Positions 55,742 to 64,000 of a stretch of 64,000 nt of DNA are shown in pieces. The translations under genes and the position numbers were made by a program. The notes under the pieces were generated by a model. That model did no database searches and was not told the DNA's origin. It saw nothing but the letters and a program-made list of their open reading frames with translations. Position 1 is the stretch's first letter, and each line of letters starts with the position of its first letter. The stretch covers positions 124,001-188,000 of the forward strand of contig NZ_CAMYMK010000002.1 in NCBI RefSeq assembly GCF_947259545.1, given 5' to 3'. Origin of the DNA: an uncultured Marinobacter sp. Lineage in GTDB: Bacteria; Pseudomonadota; Gammaproteobacteria; Pseudomonadales; Oleiphilaceae.

Positions 55742-56476
55742 TTACTGGAACAGGTGGTACAGGGCGTTATTGGCGAAGGCGCGGGTGGCCTCCGGCGACG
55801 AGATCCTGCAGGGATCGGCATCGGTCACCGGCGCCGCCTTGAAAAGCTGGTAACGCACGGCGTGGCTTGGGTACTCGCTGGCCGGATTCATCGGGTGCGG
55901 GCAGGTGTGCAGCACCACGAGGGTGTCCATCTCGAAGCGCAGGTCCACGGTGGCACCAGCGTGGGAGTGGTTGGCGTCGAAGGCCATCTTGCCCTCGTCG
56001 TCGGTCTTTACCTTGCTGAACCAGTTCAGGTTGGCGGTCAGGTCTTTCTTGCCCAGTCCATACTTGGCCAGTTCATTGAGGAAGCTGGTGAAGCCGTTGC
56101 GGTGGTAATGGTTGTGGGCCTGCTGGTAGGTCTTCCTGCCCCAGCGTTGCTCCACCAGATCGGCGTTGCAGGTGCCGCTGACGGTATCGTGCCAGCCCAG
56201 GTCGTCTCGAATAATGGAGGCAAATACTCGCCCCATATCGGAGAGCAATACATGGCCTTTGGTCAGCAGAAAGGTGTGCTGGTTTTTCAGGGTGTCTGGC
56301 ATGTTGTACCGCTCGAGCGGGTTCTCGGGGTTGTACATCAACATGCCGACATTGGCTCCGCCGGTTTCGTCAATCAGGCGCAGCACATGGCCACGGCGCA
56401 TGATGAAAGACCAGTGGGATCCGCCGGGAATCAGATCGTCGTAGAGGGGGGCTGCGCTATTGAGCGAGTCGAGCAT
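55742..56476 (-). CDS. UAAP1-type protein, putative carboxyguanidine deiminase subunit
   Basis: A 244-residue DUF1989 protein, paralogous to the next gene. The metal/active-site motif is GWHDTVSGTCNADLVEQRWG. First gene of the operon, directly under the guanidine-I riboswitch; RBS AAGGAAAAGG lies before the ATG. Expected to act with its partner on carboxyguanidine. Confidence 0.85.
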   Translation of the reverse strand: MLDSLNSAAPLYDDLIPGGSHWSFIMRRGHVLRLIDETGGANVGMLMYNPENPLERYNMPDTLKNQHTFLLTKGHVLLSDMGRVFASIIRDDLGWHDTVSGTCNADLVEQRWGRKTYQQAHNHYHRNGFTSFLNELAKYGLGKKDLTANLNWFSKVKTDDEGKMAFDANHSHAGATVDLRFEMDTLVVLHTCPHPMNPASEYPSHAVRYQLFKAAPVTDADPCRISSPEATRAFANNALYHLFQ

Positions 56477-56502
56477 TGCCTTTTCCTTCTGGTACGGGGT
56501 TC

Positions 56503-56515
56503 AAAAAAACGAGAG
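56503..56515 (-). terminator. Possible riboswitch-controlled terminator end
   Basis: Minus-strand CTCTCG followed by seven T, 18 or more bases after the aptamer. CTCTCG is complementary to CGAGAG inside the aptamer, so an alternative terminator fold is possible. The stem is not certain by eye. Confidence 0.35.
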
Positions 56516-56532
56516 ACGTCAGTCACTGAACG

Positions 56533-56648
56533 ATCCTCCCGGGCTTTTGTCCCGCCGTGTAACCTTGGAAAAGGTCGTCAACTCTCGGACCAGTCGCCTG
56601 TGTTGCCTCGCACTTGCATCACTGCGAGCAACAGGCCGGAACCCTAGT
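56533..56648 (-). promoter_or_regulatory. Guanidine-I (ykkC) riboswitch
   Basis: On the minus strand the leader contains, in order, CTAGGGTTCCGGCC, GACTGGTCCGAGAG, GACGACC with GGTT, then ACACGGCGGGACAAAAGCCC and GGGAGGATC. These are the near-invariant blocks of the ykkC class guanidine-I aptamer, with the correct spacing. It stands 57 bases upstream of the UAAP1 gene. It should turn the operon on when guanidine binds. The match is close to the consensus I remember; a covariance search would confirm it. Confidence 0.93.
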
Positions 56649-56907
56649 TGAACTATTTGTCAGATTGTCGCGCTTTGATGGTGGTTTCAGTAACCGACTC
56701 TTCGCTGCGTACCAGAAGCACAGCATAGTCTGTGCCAATTAGTTAACTGATTGTTCCTGAAGCGTTTTTATATTTTCGCCCGAAAAGCGTTGCTCCCAGA
56801 TAGGGCGCTTGCACTATTTTGGGTCGAAGTCGCCTGTAGACGATGTGCCAATTTTAACAATTCGGCCGATGGGCGCCAGCGCACACTGCCGTGGACTTCC
56901 TGTCACC

Positions 56908-56924
56908 TACTACCAAGGGATGAG
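56908..56924 (+). promoter_or_regulatory. ACCAAGG-type promoter motif upstream of exaC
   Basis: TACTACCAAGGGATGAG, 111 bases before the exaC start. The first 12 bases equal those of the box at 45019. The 56649-57034 stretch holds no other gene that I can support. Confidence 0.6.
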
Positions 56925-57034
56925 TTTTTCCCCTCCATCGAATCATTCACCTAACTGGTTTGGAGGTCTACATTGAACTGGTAAACGCGAAAGGCCGCGT
57001 TGCCAAGCGACAAACACAACAAGAGGTCGACACC

Positions 57035-58555
57035 ATGATCTACGCACAACCAGGAAAGGAAGGCTCTGTCGTCTCCTTCAAACCCCGTTACGAGAACTTT
57101 ATCGGCGGCGAGTGGGTCGCCCCGGTGAAAGGTCAGTATTTCGAGAACATCACACCAGTGACTGGCGATGTTATCTGTGAGATCCCGCGCTCCACCGCGG
57201 AAGACGTTGAGCTGGCACTGGATGCCGCCCACAAGGCCGCGCCGGCCTGGGGCAAGACCTCTGCCCAGGAACGTTCGAACATCCTGCTGAAAATTGCGGA
57301 CCGTATTGAAGCCAACCTGGAAAGGCTCGCGGTTGCCGAGACCTGGGACAACGGCAAAGCCGTTCGTGAAACCCTGAATGCCGATATTCCCCTGGCGGCG
57401 GATCATTTCCGTTACTTCGCCGGCTGCATCCGCGCCCAGGAAGGCCATATGGGCGAGATCGACCAGAACACCGTGGCGTACCATTTCCACGAGCCGCTGG
57501 GTGTTGTGGGCCAGATCATTCCCTGGAACTTCCCGCTGCTGATGGCGGCCTGGAAACTGGGCCCGTGCCTGGCCGCCGGTAACTGCACCGTGCTCAAGCC
57601 TGCCGAGCAAACACCTGCCAGCATTCTGGTACTGATGGAGATCATCGGTGACCTGCTGCCGCCGGGCGTGCTGAACATCGTTAACGGCTACGGCATTGAA
57701 GCCGGTCAGGCCCTGGCCTCCAGCAAGCGCATCGCCAAGATTGCCTTCACCGGCTCCACCCCGGTTGGCTCGCACATCCTCAAGTGTGCCGCTGAAAACA
57801 TCATTCCCTCGACCGTCGAGCTGGGTGGTAAATCACCGAACATCTATTTCTCCGACGTGATGAGGGCCGAACCCGAGTTTGTCGACAAGTGTGTTGAAGG
57901 TTTGGTTCTGGCGTTCTTCAACCAGGGTGAAGTCTGCACCTGTCCGTCCCGTGCTCTGGTGCAGGAAGACATGTACGACGAGTTCATGGCGAAGGTCGTT
58001 GAGCGCACCAAGGCCATCAAGCGTGGCAATCCGCTGGATACTGATGTTCAGGTGGGCGCGCAGGCGAGTAAGGAACAGTTCGACAAGATCATGTCCTACC
58101 TCGCCATTGGTAAGGAAGAGGGCGCTGAGGTGCTGACTGGCGGTGATCGCGAAGATCTCGGCGTTGAGTTCAACAACGGCTTCTACATCCAGCCGACCCT
58201 GTTCAAGGGCGACAACAAGATGCGCGTGTTCCAGGAAGAAATCTTCGGACCGGTGGTGGGTGTGACCACCTTCAAGACCGAGGAAGAAGCCCTGGCAATC
58301 GCCAATGACACCGAGTTTGGTCTGGGTGCCGGCGTCTGGACTCGCGACACCAACCGCGCTTACCGCATGGGTCGCGCCATCCAGGCCGGTCGGGTATGGA
58401 TGAACTGCTACCACGCTTACCCGGCACACGCTGCCTTCGGTGGCTACAAGAAGTCCGGTGTTGGTCGTGAAACCCACAAGATGGCGTTGGATCATTACCA
58501 GCAAACCAAGAACATGCTGGTGAGCTACGACACCAACCCGCTGGGCTTCTTCTGA
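57035..58555 (+). CDS. exaC: NAD-dependent aldehyde dehydrogenase ExaC
   Basis: A 506-residue aldehyde dehydrogenase converting acetaldehyde and similar products of alcohol oxidation to acids. Start is the ATG giving [19 protein letters not shown], the ExaC family N-terminus, with AGAGG upstream; the frame is open 25 codons further back. Catalytic Glu is in VELGGKSPN, the nucleophile Cys in [11 protein letters not shown], and the cofactor loop is FTGSTPVGS. It is transcribed alone, with one of the shared alcohol boxes upstream. Confidence 0.94.
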   Translation: MIYAQPGKEGSVVSFKPRYENFIGGEWVAPVKGQYFENITPVTGDVICEIPRSTAEDVELALDAAHKAAPAWGKTSAQERSNILLKIADRIEANLERLAVAETWDNGKAVRETLNADIPLAADHFRYFAGCIRAQEGHMGEIDQNTVAYHFHEPLGVVGQIIPWNFPLLMAAWKLGPCLAAGNCTVLKPAEQTPASILVLMEIIGDLLPPGVLNIVNGYGIEAGQALASSKRIAKIAFTGSTPVGSHILKCAAENIIPSTVELGGKSPNIYFSDVMRAEPEFVDKCVEGLVLAFFNQGEVCTCPSRALVQEDMYDEFMAKVVERTKAIKRGNPLDTDVQVGAQASKEQFDKIMSYLAIGKEEGAEVLTGGDREDLGVEFNNGFYIQPTLFKGDNKMRVFQEEIFGPVVGVTTFKTEEEALAIANDTEFGLGAGVWTRDTNRAYRMGRAIQAGRVWMNCYHAYPAHAAFGGYKKSGVGRETHKMALDHYQQTKNMLVSYDTNPLGFF

Positions 58556-58689
58556 TCGGAAAGCGACGGGCGGGCCCTTCCACACGGGCCCGCGCATGGG
58601 CCAGCACATCGGATGTGCGTTTTGATGCCCCGGCGATTGCCCGGGGGGCTCTCGGAAGAGAGTCGGGTTTTTCTTTGTCACTCTCTTTG

Positions 58690-58712
58690 GGCCCCTGCAG
58701 GGGCCTTTTTTT
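58690..58712 (+). terminator. Rho-independent terminator after exaC
   Basis: GGCCCCTGCAGGGGCC, a perfect palindrome, followed by seven T. The exaC-pqqA gap (58556-58891) otherwise holds a GC-rich hairpin near 58573 and the pqqA promoter box. Confidence 0.88.
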
Positions 58713-58774
58713 GGCGGCTGGAAAAGTGCACTGTTGAGGTGTGGTTGCCTTCAACTTAGGGAGGTCTGAAAACA

Positions 58775-58790
58775 GTGCCAAAGTACCATA
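58775..58790 (+). promoter_or_regulatory. CCAAAG-type promoter motif upstream of pqqA
   Basis: GTGCCAAAGTACCATA, 102 bases before pqqA, same orientation and similar distance as the boxes upstream of exaC, the cytochrome and the lanthanide-type dehydrogenase. Confidence 0.5.
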
Positions 58791-58891
58791 TGGCTCTTTT
58801 GCCACCACCGCTAGGATGAGAAATGAGTTATCGGCATTGCCGCTGATTCACCCTGAATGCGCTAACAATCATGACAATAGAGGTAAGCATT

Positions 58892-58963
58892 ATGTGGACC
58901 AAACCAGCCTACGAAGATCTGCGCATCGGTTTCGAAGTCACCATGTACTTCGCCAACCGCTGA
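58892..58963 (+). CDS. pqqA: PQQ precursor peptide PqqA
   Basis: A 23-residue peptide, [20 protein letters not shown]..., ending ANR. It contains the conserved Glu and Tyr of the EVTMY motif that are cross-linked by PqqE and become PQQ. RBS GAGG lies before the ATG. It is the first gene of pqqABCDE. Confidence 0.97.
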   Translation: MWTKPAYEDLRIGFEVTMYFANR

Positions 58964-58970
58964 AAGCCGA

Positions 58971-59000
58971 AACGGCCAGCCTTTTGGCGCTGGCCGTTTT
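58971..59000 (+). terminator. Attenuator-like hairpin between pqqA and pqqB
   Basis: AACGGCCAGC pairs with GCTGGCCGTT around an eight-base loop, followed by TTTT at the end. It can reduce read-through, giving more pqqA than pqqB-E mRNA, which suits a consumed peptide precursor. Confidence 0.7.
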
Positions 59001-59018
59001 GCTTCCGGAGTTTTTCTC

Positions 59019-59948
59019 ATGCATATCCACGTACTTGGTTCCGCAGCCGGGGGTGGTTTTCCTCAGTGGAACTGCAATTGCTCCAACTGTGAGGGTTTCC
59101 GCAAAGGCTCACTGAATGCCCGGGCGAGAACCCAATCCTCCATTGCTGTCAGCGAAGATGGCGAGCACTGGATCCTGTTTAACGCATCACCTGACATTCG
59201 GGCCCAGCTTGCTTCTTTCCCGGCCATGCAGCCAGCCAGAGCTTTACGGGACACCGGTATAAGCGCCGTGCTGTTGATCGATAGCCAGGTGGACCATACC
59301 ACCGGCCTGCTGACCCTGCGCGAGGGACTGCCGCTTGATGTCTGGTGCACGGAGCAGGTTCATGAAGACCTGAGTGGCGGTTTTCCGTTGTTCCGGATGC
59401 TGGAGCACTGGAACGGGGGGCTGAACTGGCGGGAAATTCCCGCTACTGATAACGAGTCGTTCACCATTCCCTGCGCGCCGTCCCTGAGGCTCACTGCGAT
59501 TCCGCTGCTGAGTAACGCACCGCCTTATTCACCGCGTCGGGATAACCCGCACCCGGGCGATAATATCGGCGTCTTTCTGGAAGACACCCGCACCGGGCAG
59601 ACCGTGCTCTATGCGCCCGGGCTGGGTGAGCCGGACGCACGAATCCTGGCCTGGATGCGCAAGGCCGATGTACTGATGGTGGATGGCACCGTCTGGCATG
59701 ATGACGAAATGATCCGCCAGGAGGTCGGCACCAAGACCGGTCAGGCCATGGGGCACCTGGCCCAGAGTGGCCCCGGTGGCATGATGGAGGTGCTCGACAC
59801 CATGCCGGCGAAGCGCAAGATCCTGATTCATATCAACAACACCAACCCGATCCTGAACGAGGACTCGCCGGAGCGCGCGGAACTGATGCGCCATGGTATT
59901 GAGGTGTCCTGGGACGGAATGCACATCGACCTGTCGGGGCAGCCATGA
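59019..59948 (+). CDS. pqqB: PQQ biosynthesis protein PqqB
   Basis: A 309-residue metallo-beta-lactamase-fold protein with the typical [21 protein letters not shown] start and CNC/C zinc cysteines. [11 protein letters not shown] stands at the active site. It acts as a hydroxylase on the PQQ intermediate. Overlaps pqqC by four bases. Confidence 0.96.
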   Translation: MHIHVLGSAAGGGFPQWNCNCSNCEGFRKGSLNARARTQSSIAVSEDGEHWILFNASPDIRAQLASFPAMQPARALRDTGISAVLLIDSQVDHTTGLLTLREGLPLDVWCTEQVHEDLSGGFPLFRMLEHWNGGLNWREIPATDNESFTIPCAPSLRLTAIPLLSNAPPYSPRRDNPHPGDNIGVFLEDTRTGQTVLYAPGLGEPDARILAWMRKADVLMVDGTVWHDDEMIRQEVGTKTGQAMGHLAQSGPGGMMEVLDTMPAKRKILIHINNTNPILNEDSPERAELMRHGIEVSWDGMHIDLSGQP

Positions 59949-60703
59949 ACGCCAAAGCCAATACCGCTATGAACCGCACGGATTTTGAACAGGCCTTGCG
60001 GGACAAGGGACAGTATTACCACATCCACCACCCGTACCATAAAGCCATGTATGGCGGACAATGCACGCCGGAACAGATTCGCGGCTGGGTGGCCAACCGG
60101 TATTACTATCAGATCAATATCCCCCAGAAAGACGCCGCGATCATGGCTAACTGCCCGGACGCAAGCGTGCGGCGGATGTGGTTGCAACGGATACTGGATC
60201 ATGACGGTCACGAAGGGGACGCCGGTGGCATTGAAGCCTGGTTGTGCCTGGCGGAAGCGGTCGGGTTGAGCCGGGAAGAAGTCATTGACCAACGTCATGT
60301 ACTGCCCGGTGTGCGCTTTGCTGTGGATGCCTACCTGAACTTTGCCCGCCGGGCGACCTGGCAGGAAGCGGCGTGTTCCTCACTGACGGAGTTGTTCGCG
60401 CCGGAGATCCATCAGTCCCGGCTGGACAGCTGGCCGCAACATTATCCGTGGATCGAAGAGAGCGGATACCACTATTTCCGTAAGCGACTCTCGGAGGCAC
60501 GTCGGGACGTGGAGCACGGCCTGACGATCACCCTGGACAGTTTCACCACGGCGGCCTCACAGGCGCGTGCTCTGGAAATCCTCCAATTTAAGCTGGATAT
60601 CTTATGGTCTATGTTGGATGCCCTGACTATGGCTTACCTGCACCGGACGCCACCGTACCACACCGTAACCGATCAACCGGTCTGGCACCGGGGGCTGTGG
60701 TGA
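59945..60703 (+). CDS. pqqC: PQQ synthase PqqC
   Basis: A 252-residue oxygenase-fold enzyme closing the second ring and carrying out the last oxidation in PQQ formation. Motifs: [29 protein letters not shown] and [16 protein letters not shown]. Operon overlaps on both sides. Confidence 0.96.
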   Translation: MNAKANTAMNRTDFEQALRDKGQYYHIHHPYHKAMYGGQCTPEQIRGWVANRYYYQINIPQKDAAIMANCPDASVRRMWLQRILDHDGHEGDAGGIEAWLCLAEAVGLSREEVIDQRHVLPGVRFAVDAYLNFARRATWQEAACSSLTELFAPEIHQSRLDSWPQHYPWIEESGYHYFRKRLSEARRDVEHGLTITLDSFTTAASQARALEILQFKLDILWSMLDALTMAYLHRTPPYHTVTDQPVWHRGLW

Positions 60704-60975
60704 CTGACAGGATGGCGAAGGTGCCCCGCCTGCGCCCGGGCTTCCGCTTCCAGTGGGAGCCGGTGCAGGACTGCTACGTACTCTTGTACCCGGAAGGCAT
60801 GGTGAAGCTGAATGGTAGCGCCGGTGCTATCCTGAACGAAGTGGATGGCCAGCGCAGTGTGGCCGACATTATCGCCACCCTCGAACGGCAGTTTCCGGAC
60901 GCCGGTTCCCTGGAAGGGGATGTGAACGACTTTCTCCGGGACGCTTGCCAGCAACATTGGATCGAGATGTCATGA
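60700..60975 (+). CDS. pqqD: PqqA-binding chaperone PqqD
   Basis: A 91-residue protein ([37 protein letters not shown]) that presents PqqA to PqqE. I use the GTG that overlaps the pqqC stop (GTGA); an ATG at 60712 is possible. Its length then matches other PqqD proteins. Overlaps pqqE by four bases. Confidence 0.93.
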   Translation: MTDRMAKVPRLRPGFRFQWEPVQDCYVLLYPEGMVKLNGSAGAILNEVDGQRSVADIIATLERQFPDAGSLEGDVNDFLRDACQQHWIEMS

Positions 60976-62129
60976 CTAGCCCCGAGGCAGGCAAAACGGT
61001 CAGGAACCCGCATAAGGCGGGGCCACCCCTCTGGTTGCTGGCGGAGCTGACATACCGGTGCCCGCTGCAGTGTCCTTACTGTTCCAATCCGCTGGACTTT
61101 GCCAATACCGAGCAGGAACTGACCACGGAAGAATGGGTGAGCGTGCTGCGCCAGGGCCGTGAGATGGGTGCCGCGCAGCTGGGATTTTCCGGCGGTGAGC
61201 CTCTGGTTCGTCAGGATTTGCCGGAGCTGATCGCCGAGGCGCGACATCTTGGCTATTACAGTAACCTGATTACGTCCGGCCTGGGACTTAGTGAAGCGAA
61301 GGTGAACGCGTTCCGGGAAGCCGGCCTGGATCATATCCAGGTCAGTTTCCAGGCGTCAGACCCGGAGCTCAACAATGCGGTGGCGGGCTCCCGTAAGGCG
61401 TTCGACCAGAAGCTGGCCATGGCCCGCGCTGTGAAAGACGCCGGCTACCCGATGGTGCTTAACTTCGTGATCCACCGCCATAACATCCATCAGATGAATG
61501 ACATCATGGCGTTGTGCGAGCGCCTGGGGGCGGATTACGTCGAGCTGGCCACCTGCCAGTATTACGGTTGGGCGTTCAAGAATCGCGAGGGGCTGATGCC
61601 GTCCCGGGCGCAACTGGAAAAGGCGGAAGCGGAAGTTCAGACCTATCGTCAACAGTTGGCCGCCAGCGGCTCGGCCATGAAGCTCATCTTCGTCACCCCG
61701 GACTATTATGAGGAACGCCCCAAAGCCTGCATGAACGGCTGGGGTAGCCTGTTCCTGACCGTGGCCCCGGACGGCACTGCGTTGCCGTGTCACAGCGCAA
61801 AGCTGCTGCCCATTGATTTCCCGAGTGTGCGGGAGATGGAGCTCAAGACCATCTGGTATGACAGCCCCGGTTTCAATCATTACCGGGGTGACAGTTGGAT
61901 GCCCGAGCCCTGCCGGTCCTGCGATGAGAAAGGCAAAGATTTCGGCGGTTGTCGCTGTCAGGCGTACCTGTTGACCGGCAACGCCGACAACGCCGATCCG
62001 GTGTGCAGTAAATCCTCTCACCATGACCGAATTCTGGCGGCGAGGAGAGCCGCCGACCACGCCACGGCAGGCATTGATGAGCTGACCTATCGCAATGCGG
62101 ATAACTCCAGACTGTTCTTCAGGGGCTGA
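60972..62129 (+). CDS. pqqE: Radical SAM PqqA peptide cyclase PqqE
   Basis: A 385-residue radical SAM enzyme linking Glu and Tyr of PqqA. The iron-sulfur motif is CPLQCPYC (CxxxCxxC). SPASM-type cysteine clusters lie in the C-terminal part ([33 protein letters not shown]). Start is the ATG overlapping the pqqD stop; nine codons upstream are open but lie within pqqD. Confidence 0.96.
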   Translation: MTSPEAGKTVRNPHKAGPPLWLLAELTYRCPLQCPYCSNPLDFANTEQELTTEEWVSVLRQGREMGAAQLGFSGGEPLVRQDLPELIAEARHLGYYSNLITSGLGLSEAKVNAFREAGLDHIQVSFQASDPELNNAVAGSRKAFDQKLAMARAVKDAGYPMVLNFVIHRHNIHQMNDIMALCERLGADYVELATCQYYGWAFKNREGLMPSRAQLEKAEAEVQTYRQQLAASGSAMKLIFVTPDYYEERPKACMNGWGSLFLTVAPDGTALPCHSAKLLPIDFPSVREMELKTIWYDSPGFNHYRGDSWMPEPCRSCDEKGKDFGGCRCQAYLLTGNADNADPVCSKSSHHDRILAARRAADHATAGIDELTYRNADNSRLFFRG

Positions 62130-63990
62130 TGTTTCCTGCGCCCCTGCCCGTGATTCCGACCCCTGCGGGCAGCCGGTCCTGCTGAGCGCCGAGGACGCCT
62201 GTGCCTCCTACATCCAGCGCGGGGCACTGTCGGTCTCGCGGGCCGGCGTGTTCTGGCTTCAAACTGAACCGGCTCTTGGCATAACGGCGCTGTGGCACCT
62301 GACAGACCAGGGCCCGGCACGGCTGGGGCCACAAGGCTTGAGTATTCGCAGTCGGGTCAATGGGTATGGCGGGGGAGCGTTGGCCGCTTCGGATCTCGGT
62401 GTGTTTGTGGTGAGCGAGGATCAACAGATTCACTTCATTGATCGGATGGATGGCCACTGCCAGCAACTGACCGAGGAACGGGGAGTTGCCTATGGTGGAC
62501 TGTTGGCGGATCCGGCGCGACACCGAGTGTTCGCGGTAAGGGAGAGGGACGGTCAGCAGCAGTTGGTGGCTGTGGGTCCGGAGCAGGGCATCCAGATCCT
62601 GCACAGCGGCCAGGATTTTTACGGGGCACCGGCACTTTCCGATGACGGATGCCATATTGCCTGGGTCAGTTGGCAGTTGCCGGATATGCCCTGGCTCCGG
62701 TCCGAGCTCTGGACGGCTCTGGTGACAGAGAGTGGTTGGCTCCGCGGCTGCGAAACCTGGCCGACCCCTTCGGAAGCGTCGGTGCAGCAACCGGTGTTTG
62801 CCGGCGACACCCTTTGGGTACTGTCCGATCATGGTGGCTGGTGGCAGCCGTGGCGCCTGAACCCGGACGGCGATAACGGTGACTGGGTAACGTGTGATGT
62901 GCCGAACCTGGATCATGCCAATGCGCCCTGGCAGCTTGGGGAGTCTCACCATGTCTCCCTGGTGGGTGGTGGCTGGGCCAGGGTTCGCTATTGCAACGGG
63001 TCCGGTGAACTCTGGCTGGTTGACCATGATGATCACCAGGGCCGAAGGGTGGCCGCTACATTCAGTGATTTTCGTGATCTGTGTTCAGTGGGGGCGGAGT
63101 TGTATTGTATCGCCCGATCCTCCACGCGGCTGGATGCGGTGTTGGCAATCAACCCCGGCACCGATCAGGTGCGAGTTGTCGCGGGTGGCGAAGAGGCCAT
63201 GAAGGGAAACTCACCGGCCTTGCCGCAGAACTTTGTGGTGCCCACTGGAAGCACCTCCGAGCCGGGTATTCAGGGCTTTTTCTACAGCCCCACCTCAGAG
63301 GAGCCGGAGAATCCGCCGCCCCTGATCCTGGTAGCCCACGGTGGCCCGACCTCGGCAGCCTATCCGGTCTTCAACCCTCACATACAGTTCTGGTGCCAGC
63401 GCGGATTTGCCGTGGCCGAAGTTAATTATCGTGGCAGCTCCGGTTTTGGCAGAGAGTTCCGGTTAGCGCTCGCGGGTCGCTGGGGCGAAGCCGATGTCGA
63501 GGACATGGAGCGGGCGGCCGATTATCTCGCCGAGTGCGGCCTCGTTGACGGCCGTCGCCTGTTTATACAGGGGCGAAGTTCCGGAGGGTACACGGTATTG
63601 ATGACATTGATCGCCAGTCGCCGCTTTGCCGCCGGCGCAAGCATGTATGGTGTGACCGATCCGTTACGCCTGCGGGCGGCAACCCATCGATTTGAATCCG
63701 GATATCTGGATTGGCTGCTGGGCTCTCCACACCAACATCCCGAGCGCTGGGACGCGCGGACGCCGCTACACCAGGCCGACCGCATCCGGACACCCATGAT
63801 TTTCTTCCAGGGGGGCCAGGACCAGGTGGTGGTTCCCGAGCAGACCAGGGCCATGATTGCCATGATGCAAGCCGCCGACCTATCGCCGGAACTGCACTGG
63901 TTTGACGACGAGGGCCATGGTTTTCGGCATCGGTCCAGCCAGGCTGGCATGCTGACCTGGCTCTACAGCTTTTATCGGAAGCACAGTTGA
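62095..63990 (+). CDS. S9 prolyl-oligopeptidase-type peptidase of pqq locus
   Basis: A 631-residue serine peptidase: N-terminal beta-propeller-like part, then an alpha/beta hydrolase with Ser in GRSSGGYT, Asp in [11 protein letters not shown] and His in DDEGHGFRH. Encoded directly after pqqE, starting 35 bases inside it. P. aeruginosa has a comparable peptidase gene (pqqH, PA1990) at the end of its pqq cluster. It may process PqqA or its cross-linked fragment. No M16 peptidase PqqF is in this window. The stop at 63990 leaves the gene complete. Confidence 0.87.
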   Translation: MRITPDCSSGADVSCAPARDSDPCGQPVLLSAEDACASYIQRGALSVSRAGVFWLQTEPALGITALWHLTDQGPARLGPQGLSIRSRVNGYGGGALAASDLGVFVVSEDQQIHFIDRMDGHCQQLTEERGVAYGGLLADPARHRVFAVRERDGQQQLVAVGPEQGIQILHSGQDFYGAPALSDDGCHIAWVSWQLPDMPWLRSELWTALVTESGWLRGCETWPTPSEASVQQPVFAGDTLWVLSDHGGWWQPWRLNPDGDNGDWVTCDVPNLDHANAPWQLGESHHVSLVGGGWARVRYCNGSGELWLVDHDDHQGRRVAATFSDFRDLCSVGAELYCIARSSTRLDAVLAINPGTDQVRVVAGGEEAMKGNSPALPQNFVVPTGSTSEPGIQGFFYSPTSEEPENPPPLILVAHGGPTSAAYPVFNPHIQFWCQRGFAVAEVNYRGSSGFGREFRLALAGRWGEADVEDMERAADYLAECGLVDGRRLFIQGRSSGGYTVLMTLIASRRFAAGASMYGVTDPLRLRAATHRFESGYLDWLLGSPHQHPERWDARTPLHQADRIRTPMIFFQGGQDQVVVPEQTRAMIAMMQAADLSPELHWFDDEGHGFRHRSSQAGMLTWLYSFYRKHS

Positions 63991-64000
63991 TTTAAAGGCC

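Noticed and set aside
58573..58596. GC-rich hairpin after exaC as terminator
   Set aside because: It has no T-run; the palindrome with seven T at 58690-58712 is the better terminator.
1..64000. CRISPR arrays, tRNA or rRNA genes, prophage or insertion sequences
   Set aside because: I looked for regular direct repeats, tRNA-like cloverleaf sequences and transposase or phage genes and saw none. Only REP-like and palindromic repeats are present.

Overview
This window is a stretch of gammaproteobacterial chromosome. Moderate-to-high GC, a wax ester synthase/DGAT gene, a Tat-His-Ubi cluster and a Pseudomonas-style PQQ alcohol oxidation locus together suggest a Marinobacter-like marine bacterium. 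That assignment is inferred from gene content only; no rRNA or tRNA gene is present to confirm it.

Left part (about 1-29 kb) is mostly housekeeping. It holds the 3' part of a lapD-like degenerate GGDEF/EAL receptor plus a DUF2333 gene, then ppa, a long-chain-type acyl-CoA dehydrogenase, rpiA and ilvA. The block fau - 6S RNA - zapA - zapB-like follows, and the block ygfB - pepP - ubiH - ubiI lies further on. Between these two normally adjacent blocks sits a zinc-type module (FtsX-like ABC permease, ABC ATPase, DUF3299 and His-rich DUF2796/ZrgA proteins) with a Zur-box-like palindrome. Then come a DUF808 gene, rsmE-tatCBA, hisEI, ubiBJE, small PHA-related and FFLEELY-type genes, an alpha/beta hydrolase, a WS/DGAT and a porin.

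Middle part (29-48.6 kb) is an alcohol oxidation and signalling island resembling P. aeruginosa PA1975-PA1990 and the P. putida ped cluster. It carries a NosP-NahK nitric-oxide sensing pair, an AgmR/ErbR-like regulator, an orphan nitrate/sulfonate-type ABC importer, and a PedABC-like ABC operon (substrate-binding protein, beta-propeller, ATPase, permease). Next are a kinase/response regulator pair with a MoxY-like sensor domain, a secreted pentapeptide-repeat protein, a calcium-type ethanol dehydrogenase, its cytochrome c, a MoxJ-like protein and a second, lanthanide-type (WDYDG) dehydrogenase.

Right part (48.6-64 kb) holds a six-gene operon: two carboxyguanidine-deiminase-like (UAAP) genes, a 'urea' carboxylase and an ABC importer. 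A clear guanidine-I (ykkC) riboswitch precedes it, so the operon most probably assimilates guanidine. After it come exaC aldehyde dehydrogenase and pqqA (23 codons), pqqB, C, D and E, and an S9 peptidase.

The alcohol genes fit one pathway: PQQ made by pqqABCDE arms two dehydrogenases using different metals, electrons pass to the cytochrome, and ExaC oxidises the aldehyde. Two recurrent sequence motifs tie the promoters together: ACCAA(A/G)G-type boxes upstream of six plus-strand transcription units, and a 13-bp GGGAA-N3-TTCCC inverted repeat at three of them. Both look like regulator binding sites. Two families of intergenic palindromic repeats are also present.
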